Assembly: GCF_000723465.1 (NCBI RefSeq)
Contig: NZ_HF545616.1
Span: 930,001 to 994,000 of the forward strand
Direction of reading: 5' to 3'
DNA length: 64,000 nucleotides
From: Ruminococcus bicirculans (ex Wegman et al. 2014)
GTDB taxonomy: Bacteria > Bacillota > Clostridia > Oscillospirales > Ruminococcaceae
The notes beneath the pieces were generated by a model. That model saw nothing but the letters and a program-made list of their open reading frames with translations. It was not told the DNA's origin and made no database searches. Positions 1 to 8,277 of the stretch are shown piece by piece. Within the stretch, counting starts at the first letter, position 1, and each line of letters begins with the position of its first letter. The position numbers and the translations under genes were made by a program.

Positions 1-2
1 TT

Positions 3-224
3 ATGGCAACATTGAAAGAAGCTAAGATCGGTTCAACAGTTACCGTGAAGAAGCTCAACGGCACTGGTGCTGTAAAGAGAAGAATCATGGATATGGGCAT
101 CACAAAGGGTGTTGAAGTCCATGTAAGAAAGGTTGCGCCTTTGGGTGACCCTATTGAAGTAACGGTCAGAGGCTATGAGCTTTCGCTCAGGAAAGCTGAC
201 GCTGAGATGATCGAAACGGTCTGA
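3..224 (+). CDS. feoA: Ferrous iron transport protein A (FeoA)
   Basis: FeoA is a small cytoplasmic SH3-like protein that works with the FeoB ferrous iron permease. The 73 residues match the usual size of the family. The sequence shows the family core 'RRIMDMGITKG' followed by 'VAPLGDPIEVTVRGYELSLRK', the normal C-terminal strand pattern. The ATG lies only two bases inside the window, so its ribosome binding site and any upstream partner cannot be seen. feoB follows after 104 bases on the same strand, the standard order. The call rests on motif recognition plus context and is secure. Confidence 0.93.
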   Translation: MATLKEAKIGSTVTVKKLNGTGAVKRRIMDMGITKGVEVHVRKVAPLGDPIEVTVRGYELSLRKADAEMIETV

Positions 225-328
225 TACATAGTTCAGGCAAACAGCAAAAAATTTCATCGGCAGAGCTGATGTGTACTTAGAAGATGAGGATATATTAGAG
301 TGCCGAAATTCTGAAAGGATCAAATTGT

Positions 329-2818
329 ATGGAGATCAAAATTGCTCTCGCAGGTAACCCTAACTGCGGTAAAACAACTCTTTTCAACGCTCTTACAGGT
401 TCAAACCAGTTCGTAGGTAACTGGCCGGGCGTAACAGTTGAAAAGAAAGAGGGTAAGCTCAAGGGTCATAAGGACGTAGTTATCATGGACCTTCCTGGTA
501 TCTATTCTCTTTCACCTTACACACTTGAGGAAGTAGTTGCAAGAAACTATCTTATAAGCGAGCGTCCGGACGCTATCCTCAATATCATCGACGGTACAAA
601 CCTCGAAAGAAACCTTTATCTTACAACACAGCTTGTTGAGCTTGGTATCCCTGTTGTTGTTGCTATCAACATGATGGACGTTGTTAAAAAGAACGGCGAC
701 AAGATAAATACAGATCAGCTTGCTAAGGAGCTTGGCTGTCAGGTCTGCGAGATATCAGCACTTAAAGGCACCGGTATCAAGGAAGCTGCTGAGCTAGCAG
801 TAAAGGCTGCTGAGTCAAAAGTTCCAATGGTACCTCAGCATTCATTCAACGGCGTTGTTGAACACGCTATCGCTCATATTGAGGAAGCATTTCTCAATGA
901 TGTTGCTGAAGAACAGCAGAGATGGTACGCTATAAAGATATTCGAGAGAGATGAGAAGGTCATCGAACAACTCGGTATGTCTGAGCAGGTAAAGACCCAT
1001 ATCGAAAAGGATATCTGCGCTGCTGAAAAAGAAATGGACGACGACTCGGAGAGTATCATCACAAACGAGAGATACATTTACATAGCTTCAATAATCAAGG
1101 ATTGCTATAAAAAGAAAAATCAGGGTGGTCTTACAACATCAGATAAGATCGATAAGATTGTAACGAACCGTTGGCTCGGTCTTCCTATCTTTGCAGTGGT
1201 TATGTTCCTTGTTTACTATATCTCAATGGTAACAGTAGGTTCAGCCGCAACTGACTGGGCAAACGACGGACTCTTCGGCGACGGCTGGCACCTGTTCGGT
1301 ATCGGTTCTTCTGACGCTGAGGACGCTGCTGACGAATATGGCAGCTCGCTTGACATAATCAACGCATTTATCGAGCAGCAGGGCGGCGAGGCTATCGACA
1401 ACGAAGCTGATGACTTTGACGTTGACGCTGCTAAGGCAACAGCAGACAACCTGCTTGCTACAGTAGATAAGTCCGCAACTGCTGATTATACAGTAGAGGA
1501 CGAGGAAACACTTGAAGAAACAACAGAAACAGCTAAGTATGCTGATCTGAAAGCTGCAGTTGCAGCCGCTGAGAAGTATGACTTCGCTGATCCAGACCCA
1601 GCAGATTACGGCGTATGGGTACCTGGTATCCCTGTACTTATCGAAAGCGGTCTTGACGCAGTAAACTGTGCAGATTGGCTCAAGGGTCTTATCCTTGACG
1701 GTATCGTTGCCGGTGTTGGTGCGGTTCTTGGATTTGTACCACAGATGCTCGTACTCTTCATTCTCCTTGCTATCCTTGAGGCTTGCGGTTACATGGCTCG
1801 TATCGCATTCGTAATGGACAGGATCTTCAGAAAGTTCGGCCTTTCAGGAAAGTCATTTATTCCGATCCTTATCGGTACAGGTTGCGGTATCCCTGGTATC
1901 ATGGCTTCAAGAACTATCGAGAACGAGCGTGACAGACGTATGACTGTCATGACAACAACATTTATTCCTTGCGGTGCTAAGACACCATTTATTGCAATGA
2001 TCGCAGGTGCTATCTTCGGAGGCTCTGCATGGGTAGCAACAGGCGCATACTTCATCGGTATCGCAGCTATCATCATTTCAGGTATCATGCTGAAAAAGAC
2101 AAAGATGTTCGCAGGAGATCCTGCACCATTCGTTATGGAGCTTCCTGCTTACCATATCCCTACAGTAGGCAACGTACTCAGATCAATGTGGGAGCGTGGC
2201 TGGTCATTCATCAAGAAGGCTGGTACGATCATTACACTGTCAACTATCTTCGTATGGTTCACTTCATACTTCGGCTGGGTAGACGGTTCATTCGGTATGC
2301 TCACAGAAGACCAGATGGAATACAGTATCCTGGCTCACATTGGTAAGGCTATCTGCTGGATCTTCGCACCTCTTGGCTGGGGCAACTGGCAGGCAACTGT
2401 TGCAGCTGTTACAGGTCTTGTTGCTAAGGAGAATATCGTTGGTACAATGGGTATCCTTTACGGCGGCGGAGACGGTTCAGTTTACTCTGCTATCGGTGCT
2501 GCATTCACTGGCATCACAGGTATGTCATTCCTTATCTTCAACCTCCTCTGCGCACCTTGTTTCGCAGCAATGGGAGCTATCAAGCGTGAGATGAACAGCA
2601 GAAAGTGGTTCTGGTTCGCTATTGGCTACGAGTGTGGTTTTGCTTATGTTATCGCACTTATCGTAAATCAGCTTGGCAATCTCTTCACTGGTAAGGTGAA
2701 TGTTATCGGTCTTATCTTTGCAATAGCTCTTATCGCTCTTATCATCTATATGCTCGTTAGACCTTATAAGGAAAGCACAAAGCTTGAAAAGGACGTTAAG
2801 GTAGGCGCAAACGCATAA
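329..2818 (+). CDS. feoB: Ferrous iron transporter FeoB with a long acidic insert
   Basis: FeoB imports Fe2+ across the cytoplasmic membrane, using an N-terminal GTPase domain. G1 is GNPNCGKTT (residues 9-17), G3 is DLPG (54-57) and G4 is NMMD (114-117). The polytopic C-terminal half carries the family's Gate motifs, for example 'IPILIGTGCGIPGIMASR' and 'FIPCGAKTPFIAMIAG'. At 829 aa it is longer than the usual 650-750. The extra length is an Asp/Glu/Ala-rich segment at roughly residues 318-428, between the first membrane helix and the 'LKGLILDGIVAGVGAVLGF' helix, so it should form an extracytoplasmic loop. It starts at ATG after an AAGGATC-type ribosome binding site and is followed by its Cys-rich partner and a DtxR-like regulator. 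Confidence 0.96.
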   Translation: MEIKIALAGNPNCGKTTLFNALTGSNQFVGNWPGVTVEKKEGKLKGHKDVVIMDLPGIYSLSPYTLEEVVARNYLISERPDAILNIIDGTNLERNLYLTTQLVELGIPVVVAINMMDVVKKNGDKINTDQLAKELGCQVCEISALKGTGIKEAAELAVKAAESKVPMVPQHSFNGVVEHAIAHIEEAFLNDVAEEQQRWYAIKIFERDEKVIEQLGMSEQVKTHIEKDICAAEKEMDDDSESIITNERYIYIASIIKDCYKKKNQGGLTTSDKIDKIVTNRWLGLPIFAVVMFLVYYISMVTVGSAATDWANDGLFGDGWHLFGIGSSDAEDAADEYGSSLDIINAFIEQQGGEAIDNEADDFDVDAAKATADNLLATVDKSATADYTVEDEETLEETTETAKYADLKAAVAAAEKYDFADPDPADYGVWVPGIPVLIESGLDAVNCADWLKGLILDGIVAGVGAVLGFVPQMLVLFILLAILEACGYMARIAFVMDRIFRKFGLSGKSFIPILIGTGCGIPGIMASRTIENERDRRMTVMTTTFIPCGAKTPFIAMIAGAIFGGSAWVATGAYFIGIAAIIISGIMLKKTKMFAGDPAPFVMELPAYHIPTVGNVLRSMWERGWSFIKKAGTIITLSTIFVWFTSYFGWVDGSFGMLTEDQMEYSILAHIGKAICWIFAPLGWGNWQATVAAVTGLVAKENIVGTMGILYGGGDGSVYSAIGAAFTGITGMSFLIFNLLCAPCFAAMGAIKREMNSRKWFWFAIGYECGFAYVIALIVNQLGNLFTGKVNVIGLIFAIALIALIIYMLVRPYKESTKLEKDVKVGANA

Positions 2819-2869
2819 TAAAAAGCAAATATCATCACTTATCTTGCATAAACAGTTGGGAGGATAATT

Positions 2870-3028
2870 ATGGACACAGTAGGCGGTACGATTCTGGTTG
2901 CAGTGATTCTTGCTGCTATCGTGGCAGCTATAATTTACAAGCTCGTAAAGGATAAGAAGCAGGGCAAAAGCTCTTGTGGTGGCAGCTGCGGCTGTTGTCC
3001 AAATTCTTCTCGCTGTCACAGATCATGA
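2870..3028 (+). CDS. FeoB-associated Cys-rich membrane protein
   Basis: This is a 52-residue protein. An N-terminal hydrophobic helix (about residues 6-23) is followed by a Lys-rich stretch and then a C-terminal cluster CGGSCGCCPNSSRC with five cysteines. That layout is the hallmark of the small FeoB-associated Cys-rich membrane proteins found behind feoB in clostridia, probably the local counterpart of FeoC. It begins at ATG 2870 after a perfect GGGAGG ribosome binding site and ends at TGA 3028. It lies 51 bases after feoB and 34 bases before the DtxR-like gene. Its function is inferred from position and composition; direct binding of iron by the cysteines is untested. Confidence 0.85.
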   Translation: MDTVGGTILVAVILAAIVAAIIYKLVKDKKQGKSSCGGSCGCCPNSSRCHRS

Positions 3029-3062
3029 TAAAACAGTAATAAACTTCGGGGAGGTCATCTGA

Positions 3063-3440
3063 ATGCTGACTAAATCACAGAAAAGGTATTTATTTGCCAT
3101 ATACAGACTGGGTCAGAACGGCAGACCTGTCAAGTCCACAGAGGTAGCTTCTGTTTTGGGCGTGACAAAGGCAAGCACCGTCAAGATGACTCAGAAGCTT
3201 ATAGACGAGGGCTATATAATCAAAGAGCCTTACCGTGAGATCACACTGACATCTGAGGGCATAAAGGCAGCTAATGAGCTTTATACTCCAAGTGTGATAC
3301 TTCAGGATTTTCTTGAAAACCGTGTGGGCGTTGAGAGAAAAAATGCCGAGAATGACTCGGTGGCTATTGTTTCTCAGATATCTGATGACGCTCTTGACAA
3401 GCTTGTAAGCTTTGCTTTGCAAAGCACGACAAACGGCTAA
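3063..3440 (+). CDS. DtxR/MntR-family metal-dependent regulator (short form)
   Basis: This 125-aa protein has an N-terminal winged helix-turn-helix (about residues 5-65). The recognition-helix region reads 'EVASVLGVTKASTVKMTQKL', followed by the wing 'EPYREITLTSEGIKAA', as in DtxR/MntR iron or manganese repressors. The rest resembles the start of the dimerisation/metal-binding domain ('SVILQDFLENRVGVERKNAENDSV'), but the His and Glu ligands of full-length proteins are mostly absent and no SH3 domain follows. It is the last gene of the feo cluster, with a GGGGAGG ribosome binding site before ATG 3063. It probably represses feo when iron is sufficient. Whether it still senses metal is uncertain. 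Confidence 0.8.
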   Translation: MLTKSQKRYLFAIYRLGQNGRPVKSTEVASVLGVTKASTVKMTQKLIDEGYIIKEPYREITLTSEGIKAANELYTPSVILQDFLENRVGVERKNAENDSVAIVSQISDDALDKLVSFALQSTTNG

Positions 3441-3463
3441 ATTAGTAATATTTATATCGTTAG

Positions 3464-3490
3464 ATCCCGCCTTTTTCGGCGGGATTTATC
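3464..3490 (+). terminator. Terminator after the feo cluster
   Basis: An 8-bp stem ATCCCGCC/GGCGGGAT (3464-3471 with 3478-3485) and a T-rich loop lie 23 bases after the regulator's stop codon. The downstream U-tract is short (TTATC), so termination may be incomplete. Confidence 0.6.
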
Positions 3491-3611
3491 AGATATATCA
3501 GTTAGTTGTAATTAACCACAATGTGAAGTAAGTTATGGCATACAAATATGTATAATATGACGTTTAAAAACGGCAAAGATACATTATTAAAATAAATAGT
3601 TAGAAAGGGGA

Positions 3612-4316
3612 ATGAATGTATTTCTTGAAATAAAGAACATAAAAAAGCATTTTGGCGAGGGCGAGAGCAGGGTTGAAGTGCTTAAGGGCATTGATATCGA
3701 AATAGAAAAAGGAGAGTTCTGCGTGCTTCTCGGACCGTCAGGCTCAGGTAAATCAACACTACTGAACATTATAGGAGGAATTGACGCCGCAGACGAGGGG
3801 TATATCTCAATAAACGGCGAAAAAACAGCCGACATGAACGAAAAGGCATTGACCCTTTACAGAAGAAAGCACTTGGGTTATATCTTCCAGATGTACAACC
3901 TTATACCTAACCTGAATATCAAGGAGAACATCGAGGTAGGCGCATATCTTAGCGACAACCCTCTTGACGTTGACGACCTGCTTAAAACCCTTGGGCTTTA
4001 CGAGCATCGTCACAAGCTTCCTAATCAGCTTTCGGGAGGTCAGCAGCAGAGAACTGCTATTGGCAGAGCCATCGTCAAGAACCCTGATATCCTGCTCTGC
4101 GACGAGCCTACAGGTGCGCTTGACTACAATACCTCCAAGGAGATATTACAGCTTATAGAGGACGTAAACAAGAAGTATGGCAACACTATCATAATGGTAA
4201 CACATAATGATGCTATCAAGCAAATGGCTGACAGAGTTGTAAAGCTTAGAGATGGTATGATAAGAAAGAATTATCTTAATGAAACTAAGCTCACAGCCGA
4301 AGAGCTTGATTGGTAA
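3612..4316 (+). CDS. ABC transporter ATP-binding protein (MacB/FtsE type)
   Basis: This is a 234-aa cytoplasmic ATPase that powers the FtsX-type permease encoded next. Walker A is GPSGSGKST (about residues 43-51), the signature is LSGGQQQR and Walker B is ILLCDEPTGALD, with a switch histidine in 'MVTHND'. The C-terminal tail 'LNETKLTAEELDW' is shared with the paralogue at 44232-44933. The ribosome binding site (AGAAAGGGG) sits very close to the ATG, and no better in-frame start exists. The permease ribosome binding site overlaps this gene's stop, which implies coupled translation. The exported or extracted substrate cannot be told from sequence; such pairs often act on lipoproteins or antimicrobial peptides. 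Confidence 0.9.
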   Translation: MNVFLEIKNIKKHFGEGESRVEVLKGIDIEIEKGEFCVLLGPSGSGKSTLLNIIGGIDAADEGYISINGEKTADMNEKALTLYRRKHLGYIFQMYNLIPNLNIKENIEVGAYLSDNPLDVDDLLKTLGLYEHRHKLPNQLSGGQQQRTAIGRAIVKNPDILLCDEPTGALDYNTSKEILQLIEDVNKKYGNTIIMVTHNDAIKQMADRVVKLRDGMIRKNYLNETKLTAEELDW

Positions 4317-4327
4317 GGAGGGTCAGC

Positions 4328-6586
4328 ATGAAAAACCCTCTTATCAAGCGTTTGCCCAGAGAGCTTAAGGGCGAAATAGGAAAATACATCGTTCTGTTTT
4401 TGTTCATCACAATGATGATAGGCATAGTATCAGGCTTTCTTGTTGCGGCAGGCAGTATGTCTGTTGCTTATGACGAAAGCTTTGAGAAATACAATATCGA
4501 AAGCGGAAATTTTGAACTTCTTCAAAAAGCCGATGATGATGCTATCAAGAAGATAGAGGACGGTGAGGAGAAGATAAAGGTATACGAAAATTTTTATCTT
4601 GACAAAGAAACAAAAGAAGTTGACAGCACTATCAGGCTTTTCAAAAATCGTAAGGATATCGACAAGATATGTATAATGGACGGTGAGCTTCCTTCTGCTG
4701 ATGACGAGATCGCTATTGACAGAATGTATGCTGACAATAATAAACTTAAAGTCGGCGACAGCCTGACGGTCGGCGGCAAGAAGCTTAAGATAACAGGTCT
4801 TGTTGCACTTTCAGATTACAGCGCACTGTATTCAAATCCGTCTGATATGATGTTTGACGCTTTGAAGTTCGGTGTAGCTATCGTTACCGATACCCTTTTT
4901 GACGATTATGGTGAGGCTGATCTTCATTACAGCTACTCATGGAAATATGATAAAACCCCGGCAGACGACGAGGAAGCTCAGGATATGGCTGAGAAGGTCA
5001 TGAAGCATATAAATGGAATCTCAATGCTCACTCAGTTTATTCCGGAATACTCAAATCAGGCGATACATTTTACAGGCGACGATATCAAGGGCGATAACAC
5101 CATGATAACAGTTTTTCTTTATCTTGTTATGGTCATAATCGCATTTGTTTTTGCTATAACAACGGGAAACACTATTGCAAAAGAAGCAAACGTTATAGGT
5201 ACGCTCAGAGCCTCAGGCTACACAAAGGGCGAGCTTGTTAGACATTATCTTGCAACGCCTATGATAGTCGTGCTTGTATCTGCCATTGTAGGCAACATAC
5301 TGGGTTACACCTGCTTTAAGGAATTTGCGGTCAAAGCGTACTATGGAAGCTACAGTCTGCCAACATACAAAACGATCTGGAACGCAGATGCGTTTATAAA
5401 GACGACAGTAGTTCCTCTTATAATACTTTTCGTAATAAACCTTGTAATGCTTGTAAATAAACTAAGTCTTTCACCGCTTAAATTCTTAAGGCGTGATCTT
5501 AAAAAGCGTCAGAAGAAAAAGGCTTTTAAACTCAACACGAGGATAGGCATATTAAAGCGTTTCAGACTTAGAGTCATCTTCCAGAACATTCCTAACTATA
5601 TTACAGTGTTTGTTGGCATTCTTTTTGCCAATGTTATCATCTTCTTTGGCCTTGGCATGAAGCCTATGCTTCTTCATTATCAGGATATAATAGAAGATAA
5701 TATGATAAGCAAATATCAGTATGTGCTGAAAATGCCTGCTGAAACTAAAACAGAGGGTGTAGAGAAATATTGTTCAGGCTCTCTTAAAACTGTCGATGAC
5801 AAGCTAAAAGAGGAAACGGCAACAATTTACGGAGTTAAAGAAAACAGCAAGTTCGTTCATGCAGATATAAAAGACGGCGGAGCGTTTATCTCTGATGGTT
5901 ATGCTCAGAAGTATAACATAGAGGTTGGCGATGAAGTGACGCTGAAAGAGTCTTACGGAGATAAAAAATACAATTTTAAGGTAGAGGGTATCTATGACGA
6001 TCCTGCAACTATAGCAGTTTATCTGACAGACAGCGACTTCATAAAGACCTTTGAACTTGAGGACGGGTATTTTAATGGTTATTTCTCCAATACAAAGATA
6101 AAGGATATAGACGATCTGTATATTGCGACAACTATAACGAAAGACGACCTGACAAAAACATCACGACAGCTCATACTGTCTATGGGTTCTATGATAAGCA
6201 TGTTTGCGACAGCGGGTGTTATAATGTTCATGCTAATTGTTTATCTTCTTTCAAAGGTCATAATAGAAAAGAACAGCCAGTCTATTTCTATGACAAAGAT
6301 ACTGGGTTACAACAACAGGGAAATAAACAGCCTTTATATAACGACTACGACCATAGTCGTTATAGCCTCAATGCTGCTGACTGTTCCTATAGTAAATGTT
6401 ACTTTGAAGTATATATTCAAAGTTGCTTTCGCTCAGTATTCAGGCTGGATGCCATATTATGTGCCAGCAAAAATATTTGTTGAAGTGCCGCTGCTCGGTA
6501 TCGTTTCATATGCGGTGATAGCATTTATCCTTACAAGACGTGTAAAGAAAGTACCTCTTGATGAGGCACTCAAAAATGTAGAGTAA
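4328..6586 (+). CDS. FtsX-like ABC transporter permease
   Basis: This 752-aa membrane protein is the partner of the ATPase just upstream. One helix near residues 18-40 is followed by an extracytoplasmic domain, then three helices carrying the FtsX motif 'NTIAKEANVIGTLRASGYTKGELVRHYLATP'. A second extracytoplasmic domain and a final three-helix FtsX block with 'KILGYNNREINSLY' follow. The protein ends 'VKKVPLDEALKNVE', the usual terminus of the family. I place the start at ATG 4328 because AAGGAGG (4314-4320) lies seven bases upstream; a TTG at 4310 would overlap that site. It is paralogous to the permease at 44933-47545. Confidence 0.9.
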   Translation: MKNPLIKRLPRELKGEIGKYIVLFLFITMMIGIVSGFLVAAGSMSVAYDESFEKYNIESGNFELLQKADDDAIKKIEDGEEKIKVYENFYLDKETKEVDSTIRLFKNRKDIDKICIMDGELPSADDEIAIDRMYADNNKLKVGDSLTVGGKKLKITGLVALSDYSALYSNPSDMMFDALKFGVAIVTDTLFDDYGEADLHYSYSWKYDKTPADDEEAQDMAEKVMKHINGISMLTQFIPEYSNQAIHFTGDDIKGDNTMITVFLYLVMVIIAFVFAITTGNTIAKEANVIGTLRASGYTKGELVRHYLATPMIVVLVSAIVGNILGYTCFKEFAVKAYYGSYSLPTYKTIWNADAFIKTTVVPLIILFVINLVMLVNKLSLSPLKFLRRDLKKRQKKKAFKLNTRIGILKRFRLRVIFQNIPNYITVFVGILFANVIIFFGLGMKPMLLHYQDIIEDNMISKYQYVLKMPAETKTEGVEKYCSGSLKTVDDKLKEETATIYGVKENSKFVHADIKDGGAFISDGYAQKYNIEVGDEVTLKESYGDKKYNFKVEGIYDDPATIAVYLTDSDFIKTFELEDGYFNGYFSNTKIKDIDDLYIATTITKDDLTKTSRQLILSMGSMISMFATAGVIMFMLIVYLLSKVIIEKNSQSISMTKILGYNNREINSLYITTTTIVVIASMLLTVPIVNVTLKYIFKVAFAQYSGWMPYYVPAKIFVEVPLLGIVSYAVIAFILTRRVKKVPLDEALKNVE

Positions 6587-6615
6587 TTCTTCCAAATCAT
6601 TCTTTCTTAATTGAG

Positions 6616-6655
6616 CTGTGCTGTCGGTATGTATCGGCGGCACAGTTTTTTGTTT
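6616..6655 (+). terminator. Terminator after the ABC pair
   Basis: The stem CTGTGC/GCACAG (6616-6621 with 6640-6645) has further pairing inside it and is followed by TTTTTTGTTTTTTTTT, a strong intrinsic terminator about 30 bases after the permease stop. Confidence 0.8.
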
Positions 6656-6753
6656 TTTTTTATAACTTTTTTTTGAAAATCGCTAATTTGGAAAAATGAG
6701 TTAGGCAATCGCCGTAAATTTTATTAATATCTTTACTATACTTTAACATATTA

Positions 6754-6781
6754 TTAACAGCATAGTGATACATTATATGAT
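6754..6781 (+). promoter_or_regulatory. Possible sigma-A promoter for trkA-trkH
   Basis: TTAACA-N16-TATGAT lies about 100 bases upstream of trkA in an AT-rich intergenic stretch. The match is moderate. I looked here for a c-di-AMP (ydaO-type) riboswitch and did not find its conserved core. Confidence 0.4.
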
Positions 6782-6881
6782 ATGGAATTATACGCTTTTA
6801 TAAATAGGCTCTGCTTAATGAAGAGAAGAAGTGCAGAGAACTGCAGTGAATGGCAGTATGTCATTCGGTTGGAGGAAAAAT

Positions 6882-8267
6882 ATGAGTAAACAAAAGAAGC
6901 CTGCAGGCGGTTTGAATATTATCATTGTGGGCTGCGGAAAAGTAGGCACGACCCTTGTTGAACAGCTTGTGAAAGAGGGTCACGATATCACGATAGTCGA
7001 CAAGAATGCAAAGAAGATACAGGAACTCAGTAGTCTTTATGATATTATGGGCATCGTAGGAAACGGCGCAAGCTTTAGCGTTCAGCAGGACGCCGGCATA
7101 GAGAACGCCGACCTTATAATTGCTGTCACAGAGTCTGATGAGCTTAACCTGCTTTGTTGTACACTTGCCAAGAGAGTAGCGAAGTGTTCAGCTATAGCAA
7201 GAGTAAGAACACCTGATTACAGCAAGGAGATAGTCTATCTAAGAGAGAAGCTTGGTCTTGCAATGGTCATAAATCCTGAACTTGAGGCTTCAAGAGAAGC
7301 GTCAAGAATACTTTGTCTGCCAACAGCTCTTGAGGTAAACACCTTTGCAAATGGTCAGGCTGAGCTTATAAAGTATAAGATACCTGAGGGCAATCCTCTT
7401 GTCGGCACTACGATCGCTGAGCTTAGTCGTAAAACGGCAACAAGCCTGCTTATATGTGTTGTTGAGAGAGAAGGGGAAATATATATTCCATCTGGCGATT
7501 TCACAATGAAAAAGAATGATGTTATCTCATTTTGCACCCAAAGAAATTTTTCAAGAACGTTCTTTGAGGATCTCAGTGTGAAGACAAATCAGGTGAAGAA
7601 CACAATGATAATAGGCGGTGGCAAGGCGGCTTATTATCTTGCAAAACGTCTTATTGGCATGGGGATCAACGTCAAGATAATCGAGAATGACAGACAGCGC
7701 TGTGAGGATCTCAGCGTGCTTTTGCCAAAGGCGATAATAATAAACGGTGATGGCACTGACGAGGAACTTCTGAGGGAAGAGGGCATAGAGTATGCAGAGT
7801 CATTTGTGGCTCTCACGGGAATAGACGAAGAAAATATCTTGCTCACTCTTCATGCCAGACAGGTGTCAAATGCTAAGACTATCACAAAGATAAACAGGAT
7901 AAACTTCAAGGACGTTATAAGCAGACTGGACCTTGGAAGCGTAGTATATCCAAGATATATCACCTCTGAGGCGATAATAGCCTACGTCCGTGCGAAGAAC
8001 GAATCGGGAGATAGCAATATCGAAACGCTGTATCATTTGTTCGATCATAGAGTAGAAGCTATCGAGTTCAAGGTGGATCAGGAGTCAGAGGTCACAGGTA
8101 CACCGCTTCAGGCTCTTGATTTAAAAAGACATTTGCTTGTGGCGTTCATAAACCGAAACGGCAAGATCATTATCCCGAGCGGTCAGGATACTATAGAGAG
8201 GGGCGACACTGTAATGGTCGTCACTACTCATACGGGATTTAACGATATCACTGATATTCTGAAATAG
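6882..8267 (+). CDS. trkA: Trk potassium uptake protein TrkA (two RCK modules)
   Basis: This 461-aa cytoplasmic protein gates the TrkH potassium channel according to bound nucleotide. It contains two tandem RCK units. Each has a Rossmann-type NAD-binding start ('IIVGCGKVGTTLVEQL' near residue 15 and 'MIIGGGKAAYYLAKRL' near 243) followed by a C-terminal TrkA_C domain, which is the standard two-domain TrkA of about 450-460 aa. I chose ATG 6882 because GGAGGAAAAAT precedes it; the reading frame continues upstream to 6831 but without a ribosome binding site. trkH starts 10 bases after the stop, so the pair is one operon. Confidence 0.93.
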   Translation: MSKQKKPAGGLNIIIVGCGKVGTTLVEQLVKEGHDITIVDKNAKKIQELSSLYDIMGIVGNGASFSVQQDAGIENADLIIAVTESDELNLLCCTLAKRVAKCSAIARVRTPDYSKEIVYLREKLGLAMVINPELEASREASRILCLPTALEVNTFANGQAELIKYKIPEGNPLVGTTIAELSRKTATSLLICVVEREGEIYIPSGDFTMKKNDVISFCTQRNFSRTFFEDLSVKTNQVKNTMIIGGGKAAYYLAKRLIGMGINVKIIENDRQRCEDLSVLLPKAIIINGDGTDEELLREEGIEYAESFVALTGIDEENILLTLHARQVSNAKTITKINRINFKDVISRLDLGSVVYPRYITSEAIIAYVRAKNESGDSNIETLYHLFDHRVEAIEFKVDQESEVTGTPLQALDLKRHLLVAFINRNGKIIIPSGQDTIERGDTVMVVTTHTGFNDITDILK

Positions 8268-8277
8268 CGGAGGAAAT

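Noticed and set aside
2525-3019. 164-aa minus-strand ORF
   Set aside because: It is antisense to feoB and the Cys-rich partner gene; its Asn/Cys/Ser-rich composition is that of a shadow frame.
6587-6881. c-di-AMP (ydaO-type) riboswitch before trkA-trkH
   Set aside because: Potassium uptake genes are often under this riboswitch, and 'AATCGCTAAT' looks suggestive, but the conserved core and pseudoknot sequences are absent.
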